DNA of 64,000 nt from CAKKQX01 sp963734595 (GCA_963734595.1 CAVTHV010000018.1:278008-342007), one strand, 5' to 3'; counted from the stretch's first letter, positions 36,530 through 46,631 are shown. Numbers and translations: made by a program. The notes: generated by a model from the letters alone, not told the origin.

Positions 36530-37027
36530 ATGACGATCAGAATGCCCATCGACGTCGCCACGCGCGTCAGCCCCGAACTCTCGAGGATCATCGAAGTCCT
36601 CGCCAACGATCCCGACCGTGAAGAGCCGGCGACCCTCGACGAGGTGCGCGCCATGGTCGAGGAAGGCGACAGCAGCGCGGCCGAACTGGAACTCATGCAC
36701 CCGCAGGAAAAAACCTCGGCGCTGGCCGAGCTCGACAGCCTGATCGAGGAATTCGGCGGCGAAATGCTGGCCGGCGATTTCGTCATCAACAAGGCGAGCG
36801 AAGGCCTGTCGCGGATCATCGAGACGGCGATGAGCGATTTGAGCATGCACCGCCGGCCGACGCTGGCCATGGTGCGCGAGTCGATGGCCGAGGGCCTCAC
36901 CGCGCGGCTGGTGGGTGACGGCACGCTCGATCCCGACGACGAAGGCTCGCTGCTTTCCGAGATCGACGGGCTGATCGACCGCTTCGGCGCCGACACGATG
37001 GCGGAGGACTTCGTCCGCTTCGAGTAG
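36530..37027 (+). CDS. Acidic protein of unknown function with internal duplication
   Basis: A 165-residue soluble, strongly acidic protein that I do not recognise. It is built from two related halves. LSRIIEVLANDP followed by PATLDEVRAMVEEG and LDSLIEEFGGEMLAGDFV in the first half correspond to LSRIIETAMSDL, RPTLAMVRESMAEG and IDGLIDRFGADTMAEDFV in the second. There is no signal peptide, cysteine cluster or membrane segment. It probably shares a transcript with DUF2934 (28-base gap, GGGAAGAG ribosome site). Confidence 0.75.
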   Translation: MTIRMPIDVATRVSPELSRIIEVLANDPDREEPATLDEVRAMVEEGDSSAAELELMHPQEKTSALAELDSLIEEFGGEMLAGDFVINKASEGLSRIIETAMSDLSMHRRPTLAMVRESMAEGLTARLVGDGTLDPDDEGSLLSEIDGLIDRFGADTMAEDFVRFE

Positions 37028-37054
37028 CGCGCCCGCGGCGCCGCGCCGGTTGCG

Positions 37055-37741
37055 TTATCGCTTGCGCGGTGCGCGCCTGCGCCGTCTCTGCGCTGCCGCC
37101 CACAACCGGAATCCGCCGGTGAACGCGTTGGCGTTGTCGCCGGTCCGCACATTGGCGGGCAGTTTTTTCAACAGTCGCGCATTGCCGCCGCCCAGCACGA
37201 CGTAATCGGGTTTCAGCGCGTCGCTCAGCCGGGCCACGACATCGGTGACTTTGCGCCGCCACTTTTTCTTTCCGAGGTGCTCGAGCCCGTGCTCGCCGAC
37301 GTAATCTTCGTACGTGCGCCCTTTGCGGTACGGCAGATGCGCGAGTTCCATCGCTTCGACGATGCCGTCGACGATGAGCGCCGAACCCAGGCCGGTTCCC
37401 AGGCCCAGGAACAGCATCCTGCCGCCCTCGTAGCTGCCCAGCGCCTGCATCGCCGCATCGTTGACGAGCTTTACGGGGCATCCGAACGCGGCTTCGAAAT
37501 CGAATCCCACCCAGCCGGGACCGAGATTGTGCGGTTCGTGAACGGGCTTGCCGTGCAGCACCGGACCGGGATAGCCGATGGAGACGCCTTCGTAGCGCCA
37601 GCCTGTGGTGATCTTCAAAACGCCCTCGACCATCTGCTCTGCGGTCATGCCCGGTCCCGAGTCGAAACGGCGGGGCTGTTTCCGGCCGGTGCACAGGACC
37701 TTCACGTGAGTGCCGCCGACGTCGATGACTAATATGTTCAT
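37055..37741 (-). CDS. ppgK: ROK-family polyphosphate glucokinase
   Basis: Phosphorylates glucose to glucose 6-phosphate, in this family using polyphosphate or ATP. The 228-residue protein has the phosphate loop IDVGGTHVKVL, GVSIGYPGPV, NLGPGWVGFDF, LVNDAAMQALG and LGLGTGLGSALI. It lacks the zinc CxCGxxGC motif of classical ROK kinases, as PpgK proteins do. The C-terminus is basic (RRRRRAPRKR). Start ATG 37741. It lies downstream of pgl on the same strand, separated by an R4 repeat. Confidence 0.87.
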   Translation of the reverse strand: MNILVIDVGGTHVKVLCTGRKQPRRFDSGPGMTAEQMVEGVLKITTGWRYEGVSIGYPGPVLHGKPVHEPHNLGPGWVGFDFEAAFGCPVKLVNDAAMQALGSYEGGRMLFLGLGTGLGSALIVDGIVEAMELAHLPYRKGRTYEDYVGEHGLEHLGKKKWRRKVTDVVARLSDALKPDYVVLGGGNARLLKKLPANVRTGDNANAFTGGFRLWAAAQRRRRRAPRKR

Positions 37742-37799
37742 GGGCTGATTCTTTTGCTGCCGTGATGGTCCGCGGGAAATTGCCGGAATTTTTCTCAAA

Positions 37800-37890
37800 A
37801 AAGCAATCGACAGGATTTACAGGATGATCAGGATTGAATAAAAAACATCAAATCAATCATGTGAATCTTGTTAATCCTGTCTATCGCGTT
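37800..37890. repeat. R4 repeat pair
   Basis: GCAATCGACAGGATTTACAG (37803-37822) with AGGATGATCAGGATTG faces AATCTTGTTAATCCTGTCT (37863-37881). Second copy of the family at 13705. It sits between ppgK and pgl; its right arm ends at the pgl stop. Confidence 0.65.
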
Positions 37891-38603
37891 GTCCGCGATG
37901 GCAGGAGTGCGGCTGCATCGCGATCGACCAGCAGCAGCGCCGGCTCCCGGCGGACATGGCTCGCCGGCATCGACGGGTCGCCTTGAACCAGGCGCGCCAC
38001 CGCGTCCGCCTTGTCGTCGCCCGTGACCAGCCAGAGAATGCGGCGCGCCCGGTTGATGAGCGGGAACGTGAGCGTCATGCGGCGCCGTCCTTTGTAAGCA
38101 GCCGTGACGGCGACATCGGCGCGCCTGACATCGAGCACCGCGTCGCCCGGCACCAGCGAAGCCGTGTGCCCGTCGGCGCCGAGCCCGAGCTGCACGAGAT
38201 CGAGCAGCGGCGGCGAACCCGCCAGCCGGGCCAGCAGCCGGGCGTAGCGTTCGGCCGCCGCGTCGAGATCGGCATCGTCCACCGGCATCGGATGGACTTG
38301 CGCGGGCGGGAGCGTGACGCGCGCGAGCAGGGTTTCCCGCAAATGCGTGAGATTGCGGTCGAGGCTGCCGGCGGGGGCCACGCGCTCGTCGACCTGCGCC
38401 ACGTGGACCTTGTTCCAGTCGATCGTCTCGGTGGCCAGGAGGCGGAGCATCCGCCACGGCGTATTGCCGCCGCTCAACGCGAGCACAAACCGGTCCCGTT
38501 GCGCGATGGCTTGTCTTGCAATTGCCGCGATCCAGTCGGCCGCGCGGCGCGAAACCGCGGCGGCATCGGCATGCACCTCGATGGTCAGGGGCGGCAACAA
38601 CAT
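37881..38603 (-). CDS. pgl: 6-phosphogluconolactonase
   Basis: Hydrolyses 6-phosphogluconolactone, the second step of the oxidative pentose phosphate pathway. The 240-residue protein has ALSGGNTPWRML, the DERVAP motif with SLDRN, and LGLGADGHTASLVPG, all diagnostic of the DevB/Pgl family. Start ATG 38603 is one base after the zwf stop, so translation is coupled. Complete, without shifts. Confidence 0.95.
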   Translation of the reverse strand: MLLPPLTIEVHADAAAVSRRAADWIAAIARQAIAQRDRFVLALSGGNTPWRMLRLLATETIDWNKVHVAQVDERVAPAGSLDRNLTHLRETLLARVTLPPAQVHPMPVDDADLDAAAERYARLLARLAGSPPLLDLVQLGLGADGHTASLVPGDAVLDVRRADVAVTAAYKGRRRMTLTFPLINRARRILWLVTGDDKADAVARLVQGDPSMPASHVRREPALLLVDRDAAALLPSRTTR

Positions 38604-38604
38604 G

Positions 38605-39985
38605 TTACGCGCCCTCTGGGTTGCGCCAGCCGCCGACCCCGCTGACCATCGCATCCGTTTCGCCCGGACCCCACGTGCCCGGTTCGTATTCCCGCACCGG
38701 CGTTTTTTTGTCGAGGATCGGATCGACGATGCGCCATGCCGCTTCGACGCCGTCCTCTCTCGCGAACAGCGTGGCGTCGCCTTTCATCGCATCCCCGATC
38801 AGGCGCTCGTAGGCTTCCATCGCATCGTCATGCGTGTTGCAGACGAAGAGCTCGACTTCGTCGCCGATATTTTCAATGCCGTGGCGCTTCACCCGGGCGC
38901 CGACTGCGATCGCGACCTGCCCCGGGCCGAGCCGGAAGCGCAGATAGTTGGGTGGCGACGGCATCGTTTCGGGGAACACCTGCTGCGGCGGACGGCGCAG
39001 CGCGACCACGACCTCGGTCGCGGTCACCGGCAAATGCTTTCCCGCGCGAATGAAAAACGGCACGCCCTGCCACCGCCAGGAATCGAGGTGAATCTGCATC
39101 GCGGCGAAGGTCTCCACCCGGGAATCCGGCGCCACGCCCGCTTCCGCGCGGTAGCCGCGATATTGCCCGCGCACCAGGCTGCGTCCGGTCAGCGGGCGGA
39201 TGGAGCGGAACACTTTGACTTTCTCGTCGCGCAGCGGCTCGCTGCCGGCGCCGACCGGCGGCTCCATCGCCAGGTTGGCCACCACCTGCAGCATGTGGTT
39301 CTGGACGACGTCACGCACCGCGCCGACTTCCTCGTAAAACCGGCCGCGGCCTTCCACGCCGAACGCTTCGGCCATGGTGATCTGCACGCTTTCGACGTAA
39401 TTGCGGTTCCAGATCGGCTCCAGGAACGAATTGGCGAAGCGGAAGTACAAGCAGATTCTGCACCGGCTCCTTGCCCAGGTAATGGTCGATGCGGTAAATC
39501 GCGGATTCATCGAATACCTTGTGCAGGACTTTGTTGAGGTGCTGCGCCGAGGCGAGGCTGCGTCCGAAAGGTTTTTCCACGACCACGCGGCCCTCCGTGG
39601 CGCAGGGCAGCTTGCCCAGTCCGTCCACCACGGTGGGAAACATGCTGGGGGGAATGGCCAGGTAGAACAGCGGACGCTGTGCCGTGCCCAGCGTTTTGCA
39701 CAGCCGGTCGAAGGTGGCCGTGTCGCCGTAGTCGCCGTCGATAAAGAGCAGCTGACCCGAGAGCCTGGCGAACACCGCTTCGTCGAAGCCGCCGTGTTTT
39801 TCCAGGCTGTCGCGCACGCGCGCGCGCAGGCGCTCGAGATTCCAGCCGCCGCGCGAAACGCCGATCACGGGAACATCGAGCTGGCCGCGCTTGACCAGCT
39901 GCTGCAGCGCCGGATAGATCTTCTTGTGCGCGAGATCTCCGGTCGCGCCGAACAGCACCAGCGCATCGGATAGTTGCCCGTTCAT
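38605..39985 (-). CDS. zwf: Glucose-6-phosphate 1-dehydrogenase, one frameshift
   Basis: Oxidises glucose 6-phosphate and reduces NADP. About 459 residues. The coenzyme motif GATGDLAHKKIYPAL is near the N-terminus, and the active-site signature RIDHYLGKEPVQNL contains the catalytic region. A shift near 39450 follows it directly; the frame resumes with FANSFLEPIWNRNYVESVQI. The start ATG overlaps the gnd stop by four bases (ATGA), showing tight coupling within the operon. Confidence 0.94.
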
Positions 39986-41014
39986 GCCCGGCCTTTCTGC
40001 GGCGCCTGTTCGGCATGGCCGCCGAATTCGCCGCGCATCGCGGACAGCAGCTTGTCGGCAAAGCCGCTTTCGCCGCGCGAGCTGAAGCGTGCGTAGAGCG
40101 CGGCGCTCAACACGGGCGCGGGCACGCTGGTGTCGATCGCCGCCTTGAGCGTCCAGCGGCCTTCGCCGGAATCCGAGACCCGGCCCTGAAACTCCGAGAG
40201 GTCGGCGTCGCGCAGCAGCGCCTGCGCCGACAGGTCGAGCAGCCACGAGCGGATCACGCTGCCGCGCCGCCAGACTTCCGCGATATCGCCGAGGTTCGAG
40301 GTCGTACTCGATAGGCCTCCGGGTCCTCCAGCGGCGCCGTTTCCGCGTCCGCCTTTCGGGCCGTGCTGCCGCTGTTGGCATGGCGCAGGATATTGAGGCC
40401 TTCGGCGTAGGCGGCCATGATGCCGTACTCGATGCCGTTGTGGACCATCTTGACGAAGTGCCCGGCGCCGTTCGCGCCGCAGTGCAGATAGCCGTGTTCC
40501 GCGCTCGCGCCGGCATCCGTTCTGCCGGGCGTGCGCGGCGCGGCGTCGATGCCGGGCGCGAGCGCGCTGAAGATCGGATCCAGGCGCTGCGCGACCGCCG
40601 CCTCGCCGCCGATCATCAGGCAATAACCCTTCTCCAGTCCCCAGACGCCGCCGCTCGTGCCCACATCCATGTAGTGGATTCCCGGCGAGCGCCGAGCTGC
40701 TTGGCGCGCCGGATGTCATCGCGGTAATGAGAATTGCCGCCATCGATCAGCACGTCGCCGGCATCCAGTTGTTTCGCGATCAGGGCCGCAGTCCATTCCA
40801 CCGCCGCGGCCGGCACCATCATCCATACGCAGCGCGGGCGGGCCAGCTTCCCGACGAAATCCTCCATGGAACTCGAGCCGGTCGCGCCTTCGCCGGCAAG
40901 CTGCGCAACGGCATCGGGGTGAATGTCATAGACGACGCATTCGTGCCCGGCCCGCATCAGGCGGCGGCACATGTTCGCGCCCATCCGCCCCAAACCTATC
41001 ATGCCCAATTGCAT
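39982..41014 (-). CDS. gnd: 6-phosphogluconate dehydrogenase, short YqeC/GntZ type, frameshifted
   Basis: Oxidative decarboxylation of 6-phosphogluconate to ribulose 5-phosphate. The Rossmann motif MIGLGRMGANMCRRLMRAGH, the GGNSHYRDD motif, DVGTSGGVWGLEKGYCLMIGG and GAGHFVKMVHNGIEYG are present. The roughly 340-residue length is the short form, which in known cases often uses NAD. Shifts lie near 40687 and 40305. It is upstream of zwf and overlaps it. Confidence 0.92.
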
Positions 41015-41076
41015 GGTCCGTTCCTTTTCAAAAATGCCGCCGATGTGAAAGCGGTTGCTTCAGCTTGCTACGCGCT

Positions 41077-43408
41077 CTAAACGATGTCCACCCGGAAGTC
41101 CTGCCCTTCCCATCGGCCCGGGTCGGACCAACGGAAGGTGAAATCCACGTGCTGTCCGGCGCGCAGGTCGCGAACGGGAAGATCCGCTACTTGCATCCCG
41201 AGGCCGGTATCGCGAGTCGCCGCATCGGCCGCCGCGCGCCAGCCGTCGACGCCCCAATGCACGATCGCCGGCGCCGGCAGCAGCACGCTGAGCGTTTGTC
41301 CCGCTTGCATTTCGTCCACCGGCAGCCGCCGGCTCCAGAATATGCGGCCGGCCGCGGGGCGTTGACCATGATAGCGCTCGTGCACGGCCCGCGGCGCGTC
41401 GAACGGCCTGCCGAGCGACCGGCTCGCCACCAGTTTGATGAATTCGGCGTGCGCCCACACCAGCGGCATCGCCGAGCCGGACGGCTTGCCGGGATACAGA
41501 TTGCGCGCGGGGATCGGCGCGCCGTCCCACACCTGCTCCGGCAGCAGCCCGTCTTTGCCCGCCATCGCGGCCATCGCTTCGAGGTAGGGCAGGGGATCGG
41601 CGCCGGCCGCGAGCTCGTAATGCCCGCGCTCTCCCGTCAGCAACGGCCAGGGCCGGCCTTCTCCGGTGCCGTCGAACGGGCTGCCGTCGGCGTGTTCGCC
41701 ATAACCGTCGCTGGTATAGCGGTACCAGGCCGGGCCGTTGGGTGTATCGGCCTTCAGATGGCGGTCGACCGTCTTCACGCTCGCGCGGATCAGCGGATCG
41801 TCGGCGCGCCGCAGGCCGAAGCGCACCAGCTGCAGAAAGTCGGTCCCGATCTGTTCTTCGGCCGGCGAGTCCGGGGTCGCACGTCAGGTTCTTGATCGGC
41901 AGCACCAGCCGCAGGCTGTCGCCATGCTCTCCCGCCGGAGGGGGCGCGATGCGGACATAGTGCGCGTCCACCCCCGATTCGCGCGCGATGCGCGTGCCGC
42001 GCGCGCTGGTCCAGTCTTCCACATGCGCATTCCAGTAATCGGCGAGCGCGAGCGCGAAGCTGCGGCCCGGTTCTTCGACGAACTGCGCGCCGGCAACCAG
42101 CGCCGCAATGCACACGGCGAGCGTGAACGTGTTGATGCCCGGATCCTCTTCCCACCGGTCCTGGTCGGAGCACGGACCGTTGCGGGCGATGAAACTCAAT
42201 GCGCGGCACACCATGTCCCGGACTTCCACGGCGTCCAGCGCGCCGCGTTCGGCGAGCGCCGCCGCCAGCAGCACCGGGAATCCCGTTTCGTCGAGCTGCA
42301 CGCCGTTCCAGAACGGCTTGCCGCCGAGCCACTGGTTCTGCGACCAGTGCCCGTCTTCGTTCTGGGTCGCGATCAGGTAGCGCAGGATCGCGCGCGCCTT
42401 GTCGATTTCGCCCAGCGCCAGGAGCGCGCCCGCGCTTTCGACCAGATCGCGCGGCCACACCAGGTGGTAGCCGCCGATATCGTCGCGGCTGTTTCCCCAG
42501 GGAATGCTGAGACTGGCGACGAGCGCGCCGGGATAGGTCTTGTCGTGGTGCACGCGCAGCACCATCGCGGACGTCGCGACCTCATCGCGCACGGCTGCGG
42601 GCAGATCCGCGGGAAGATGCAGCCGCTCCTGCCATGCGCGCCACGATTCGACATGCTGCTGCCACGCATGGGCGAACGGCGCGGTGAGCGCGGAGAAGGC
42701 GAGCGTCGCCGCCGATTCGCGGCTGGTGCCGAAACCGAGCGCGAGCGTCGCGCGGCGGGGCAGTTCGCCGATCAGCGCGACGTTGCCCGGGCCGGCGCTG
42801 TCGAATTGCCAGGTCAGCGCGCCGTTGCTGGAGAAGTCCTGCCAGCCGTCGCTGGTTCCGACGTAACCGGCGCTCGCGATGCCCCACGCGTCGCGCTGAT
42901 GGTCGTCGACGGCGGCCAGCGCGAGCGCGAACGGCCCCTGGTCCGCCCACAGAATTTTGCGCCCGCGATAACGGCCCGCTTCCGCCGAGTTGTCGTTGCC
43001 GGTGCCGCCGAGGTGGGGCGCGAGCAATGCGTACGGGCGCAGGTCCTCGTCGCCGTCGAGGCTCACCTCGATCAGCAGCACGTCGCGCTGCGGATCGGGC
43101 GCGATCCGCAGCCGCAGATTGAAGCGCGGATGCTCATGGACGATTTCGACCGCGGGAATGCCGGGTCCCGGTTGCACGCTGCGGTAACTGCACAGGCGCT
43201 TCACCTCCACCCAGAAGCCCTTGCCGTCGGCGACGATGAATCCGAGGTCGCGGATCTGCGGGATGTCGGCGCGCGGGTGATACACCTCGTTCAGGATGCC
43301 GAAGCCCGTGGTGAACCAGAGCCGCGGCGCGCTGAACGCGCAGCCCACCATGTCCTTCGCGCTGCTGGTCCACGTGGGTGCAATGCCGGGATGGCCTGGA
43401 GCGTCCAT
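41077..43408 (-). CDS. Glycoside hydrolase family 15 glucosidase (glucoamylase/glucodextranase-like), one frameshift
   Basis: Releases glucose from the ends of alpha-glucans. About 777 residues: an N-terminal beta-sandwich domain (FSAPRLWFTTGFGILNEVYH) and an alpha6/alpha6 barrel with GGYHLVWPRDLVESAGALLA, DGHWSQNQWLGGKPFWNGVQ and the general acid region QDRWEEDPGINTFTLAV, and the second catalytic glutamate likely in LLPEQVWDG. One shift near 41877. No signal peptide is visible, so intracellular substrate such as glycogen or maltodextrin is likely. It heads the glucose-6-phosphate operon. Confidence 0.9.
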
Positions 43409-43626
43409 TGTTTTTACTTTCGTTTTGGAGGCGGGGTCGTGATGCGTGAGCGCTAAAGCGCGAAATCCGACACCATCTTATGCTGATTGACCGTCGAAGG
43501 GCGGCGGCGTTCACTGCCGTTGTCGAATCGGCTGCCACATCCCACCCCCGTCTTGCGATCCCCACCTCACCCCGCCCTCCCCTTGAAGGGGAGGGAATGG
43601 CATCTCAACAATTGCGAAGCGCTGCA
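43409..43626. other. Intergenic region upstream of GH15, no gene seen
   Basis: Should hold the promoter of the GH15-gnd-zwf-pgl operon. The only structure noticed is an inverted repeat CTCCCCTTGAAGGGGAG at 43577-43593, next to the convergent end of the PRC-barrel gene. A similar CCCCTTCAAGGAGAAGGG sequence occurs at 58265-58282. Confidence 0.4.
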
Positions 43627-44529
43627 TCAGCCGCGTTTTGCTGCCGGATGAAAGACCGGGGAATTCAGATAGCGGTCGGTCGCGGCGAGGCTGGCCAGGC
43701 TGTTGATGTCCGGCCAGCGGTGCTTGTCGAAGCCCTGCATGTTCTTGAGTTGCGCAGGCTCGACGTCCAGCACGAGTCTGGATGTCTTGATATTTCCGGT
43801 CTTCGCCTCGGGGAACTCGAACGAGGTGATCGGGAACTGGAACAGCCTGTCGTCCTGCGCCCGCCCGGGCTCGAATTCCAGCACCGCGTAATGGACCTTT
43901 TGTTTGTTCATGTCGATCACGAGGTCCCGGATCTTGCCGAGGTTTTTGCCCTCGACGTCGCGCACGTCCTTGCCGATCAGCTCGCTCGCGCGGAACGCGA
44001 AATACCGGTCGATGGGCTGTATCGCGGGAGTTCCGGACACGCGGTCGATCTCGCTCCAGTAGCCGCTGTTGCGCAGGTCAGGCCAGTTGCTTGCGGTGAA
44101 CGGCTTCCGCTCTTTCCACTGGCTGGCGTCGATATGCATGACCAGGTCGTCGCGCGTGGCGCCCATCTTCAGCGACTTGACGGGTATCGCGTACAGCCGG
44201 GACTCGCCGATGCCGACATCGCCTTTCAGCGACAGGACCGCGTAGCGCACGTTGCCGGTGTCCATGTTGATGACGAGGTCGTTGATTTTGCCGACGTCGA
44301 CATCGTTCTGGCTTTTGACTTCCTTCCCGATGAGCTGCGTCGCGCGGAAGTTGCGTTGTTCCAGTGTTTGCCCGCCGCCTGCCTGATCGGCCGGCGCCGC
44401 TTCCTGTCCGGCGGGAGTGGTGCGCGCCTCGACGCCGGGCGCCAGAAATGCCGACGCCACCGCAAGGGCCAGCGCCGGGGCCAGAACAGTCCTGATTTTC
44501 AACTGGGATTGCCTGTCGATCGATTTCAT
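43627..44529 (-). CDS. Secreted protein with two PRC-barrel domains
   Basis: A 300-residue protein with a signal peptide (LAPALALAVASAFLAPGVEA). Two PRC-barrel units follow: ATQLIGKEVKSQNDVDVGKI with NMDTGNVRYAVLS, and ASELIGKDVRDVEGKNLGKI with DMNKQKVHYAVLEF. A conserved segment (WPDLRNSGYW and RWPDINSL) repeats after each. I start at ATG 44529, six to seven bases after AAGGAG. It probably acts in the periplasm; family members are often stress-induced, exact function unknown. Confidence 0.87.
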   Translation of the reverse strand: MKSIDRQSQLKIRTVLAPALALAVASAFLAPGVEARTTPAGQEAAPADQAGGGQTLEQRNFRATQLIGKEVKSQNDVDVGKINDLVINMDTGNVRYAVLSLKGDVGIGESRLYAIPVKSLKMGATRDDLVMHIDASQWKERKPFTASNWPDLRNSGYWSEIDRVSGTPAIQPIDRYFAFRASELIGKDVRDVEGKNLGKIRDLVIDMNKQKVHYAVLEFEPGRAQDDRLFQFPITSFEFPEAKTGNIKTSRLVLDVEPAQLKNMQGFDKHRWPDINSLASLAATDRYLNSPVFHPAAKRG

Positions 44530-44639
44530 GAACATGCTCCTTTGAAAGGGTTGATGAAATCTGTCATGGCCATCGCCATTCTGGTCGTTGCCGGAACTGC
44601 GCGCTGACCATGATAGTGAGGCCACGGTAAGGCGCGGAG

Positions 44640-44870
44640 CTTAAGGAAAACTTAAAAAGCGGAGACACGGAGGACACAGAGGAAAAGCAAAAGCGAAGAA
44701 CACCAAGATGCAAGACGCCAAGCAGACCAAACGAGACACAGAGGAAAAACAGAATTAATGAACCGCCAAGACGCCAAGACGCCAAGCAGACTCAAAGCGG
44801 AGACACGAAGGACACAAAGGACACAAGGACACAAGTCACGAAATACCAATCACCAATCACCAATTAAGCG
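44640..44870. repeat. R1/R2 repeat block in a gene-free gap
   Basis: The gap 44530-45012 has no recognisable gene. It holds R1 variants (AAAGCGGAGACACGGAGGAC at 44657-44676, again near 44800), CCAAGACGCCAAGACGCCAAG at 44765-44785 (split by one unit), then AATCACCAATCACCAAT of the R2 type at 44848-44865. Upstream of this block must lie the promoter of the PRC-barrel gene. Confidence 0.7.
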
Positions 44871-45012
44871 AATCGTATCCTATTCACGCACTCCTCAATC
44901 CACTCCGGCTCAATCCCGAATCCCGACTCCATTCCGTAGTATCGCGATCCCCGCATCGCTCCCTGGCATCCCTGATCGCTACTATAATGTCCTATCCTCA
45001 AAGGAGACTCAG

Positions 45013-45219
45013 ATGGCGGACAATTCGCGTGAAGTCACGGTAACGGATATCAAAATTCCGTTCTGGTCGATGGTGGTGTTGATGGTGAAATGGGCGCTGG
45101 CGGCCGTTCCCGCGATCATCATCCTGATCGTCATCGGCAGCTTTCTTTCCATGGCGCTGCACACGCTGTTGGGCGGGGCCATGGGCTGGTACTGGGGGCC
45201 GCCCGGACGGATGATGTAG
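45013..45219 (+). CDS. Small single-pass membrane protein, unknown function
   Basis: A 68-residue protein starting MADNSREVTVTDIKIPFWSM, followed by a long hydrophobic helix (VKWALAAVPAIIILIVIGSF) and a Gly/Trp-rich C-terminus. ATG 45013 is placed by AAGGAG at 45001-45006. The composition and good ribosome site make it a real gene. I do not recognise a family with a known role. Confidence 0.75.
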   Translation: MADNSREVTVTDIKIPFWSMVVLMVKWALAAVPAIIILIVIGSFLSMALHTLLGGAMGWYWGPPGRMM

Positions 45220-45352
45220 CCCTCCGCAGGGGGCCGTTTGCCGTTTTTTCGGCGGCGCCTGTTTCCGGAGGCCAAACAACCTTATAATTCGCCTGAAGCT
45301 TGGCAATTCAAGCCATCATGCCGGTCTCCCGGCCACCTGTGAAACTTTAATC

Positions 45353-45883
45353 ATGACAAATGCCCTTATGAAAAGCTTTGCAACACTGCTGGTGTGCGTC
45401 CTGGCGCTGTTCGTGGGTTCCGCCGCGGCGCAGCCGGTCAAGATCGGATACATCGACACCTTCCGCATCGAGCGGGAATCGGCCCAGGCCCTGCGCGCGG
45501 CCGAGACGCTGAAGAAGGAATTCTCGCCGCGCCAGAAAGAGCTGGAGGCCCTCCAGAAAAAGATCATAGCCGCCCGGGATGCGCTGGCGAAGGCCAGCGA
45601 CAAAATTCCGCTTGCCGACGGGCAGGCCAAGGAGCGCGAAATCGCCGACATGGCCAGGCAGTTCGACCAGGCGCGCCGCGCTCTGACCGAGGATCTCGAG
45701 CTGCGCAAAAACCAGGAACGCGCCAAGATCGCCCAGGAAACGAATATCGTGATCAAGGGCATCGCCGAGGCGGGCAAGTACGACCTGATCGTGCAGCAGG
45801 CGATCTACAGCAGCAACGCCATCGACATCACCCCGCAGGTGCTCAAGGAACTGGCCAAGCGGGCTGCGGCCGCGGGCAAGTAA
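45353..45883 (+). CDS. OmpH/Skp-family periplasmic chaperone
   Basis: A 176-residue protein with a signal peptide cleaved near SAAAQPVKIGYID. The mature part starts with the Skp signature VKIGYIDTFRIERES and continues as long charged helices (about residues 50-140) forming the coiled-coil tentacles. Skp holds unfolded outer-membrane proteins in the periplasm. The gene is not beside bamA or lpxD, its normal position, so it may be a second copy. Start could also be ATG 45368. Confidence 0.9.
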   Translation: MTNALMKSFATLLVCVLALFVGSAAAQPVKIGYIDTFRIERESAQALRAAETLKKEFSPRQKELEALQKKIIAARDALAKASDKIPLADGQAKEREIADMARQFDQARRALTEDLELRKNQERAKIAQETNIVIKGIAEAGKYDLIVQQAIYSSNAIDITPQVLKELAKRAAAAGK

Positions 45884-45911
45884 CGCCCGCGCCGTCCTTA
45901 ACCGCCATGTA

Positions 45912-45962
45912 ATCCTTCGGAATCCCTCATCCCTCATTAGTGAACCCTCATCCTTCAAAGAG
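45912..45962 (+). repeat. R2 repeat (CCCTCAT)
   Basis: CCCTCATCCCTCATTAGTG and ACCCTCATCCTTC lie between Skp and GST. Confidence 0.6.
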
Positions 45963-45973
45963 AGGAGTCGCAC

Positions 45974-46582
45974 ATGAAACTCTACTATTCCCCCGGCGCC
46001 TGCTCTCTGGCGCCGCACATCATCCTGCGCGAAGCGGGCTACGCGTTCGATCTGATCAAGGTCGACATTCCCAACAAGAAAACCGAGCACGGCGACGATT
46101 ACTGGAAAATCAATCCCAAGGGCTACGTGCCCGCGCTGGTGCTCGACAGCGGCGAGGTGCTCACCGAGGTCGGCGTCATCTGCCAGTACCTCGCCGACAA
46201 GATGCCCGAGGCGGGCCTCGCCCCCGAGCTCGGCACCCTGGCGCGCTACCACCTGATGGAGTGGCTCAATTTCGTCGCCACCGAAGTCCACAAGCAGATC
46301 GGCGCGCTGTTCAACCCGAAAATGACGCCGGAGATGAAAGCGGTGCAGCTCGGCGTGATCGAGCGGCGCCTGGACGCGCTGGAAAAAATGCTCGGCGGCA
46401 AGGACTACCTGATGGGCGAACGGTTCTCCGTCGCCGATGCTTACCTCTACACCGTGCTCAACTGGACCAAGATCCACAAGATCGACATGGCGAAGTGGCC
46501 GAAGCTCGCCGACTTCATGACCCGCGTCGGGGGCCGCCCCAAGGTGCACGAGGCGATGAGAAAGGAAGGGCTGCTCAAGTAA
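45974..46582 (+). CDS. gstA: Glutathione S-transferase, beta class
   Basis: A 202-residue cytosolic GST. The N-terminal thioredoxin-like domain begins MKLYYSPGACSLAPHIILRE, with the beta-class catalytic Cys10, and includes NPKGYVPALVLDSGEVLTE with the cis-proline. The helical C-terminal domain carries GERFSVADAYLYTVLNW. Conjugates glutathione to electrophiles. ATG 45974 follows AGAGAGGAG. Confidence 0.95.
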   Translation: MKLYYSPGACSLAPHIILREAGYAFDLIKVDIPNKKTEHGDDYWKINPKGYVPALVLDSGEVLTEVGVICQYLADKMPEAGLAPELGTLARYHLMEWLNFVATEVHKQIGALFNPKMTPEMKAVQLGVIERRLDALEKMLGGKDYLMGERFSVADAYLYTVLNWTKIHKIDMAKWPKLADFMTRVGGRPKVHEAMRKEGLLK

Positions 46583-46631
46583 CGGCAGCAGCGGCGCCGG
46601 AACACCGCTTTAACCTCGCCTCGATCTGAAC

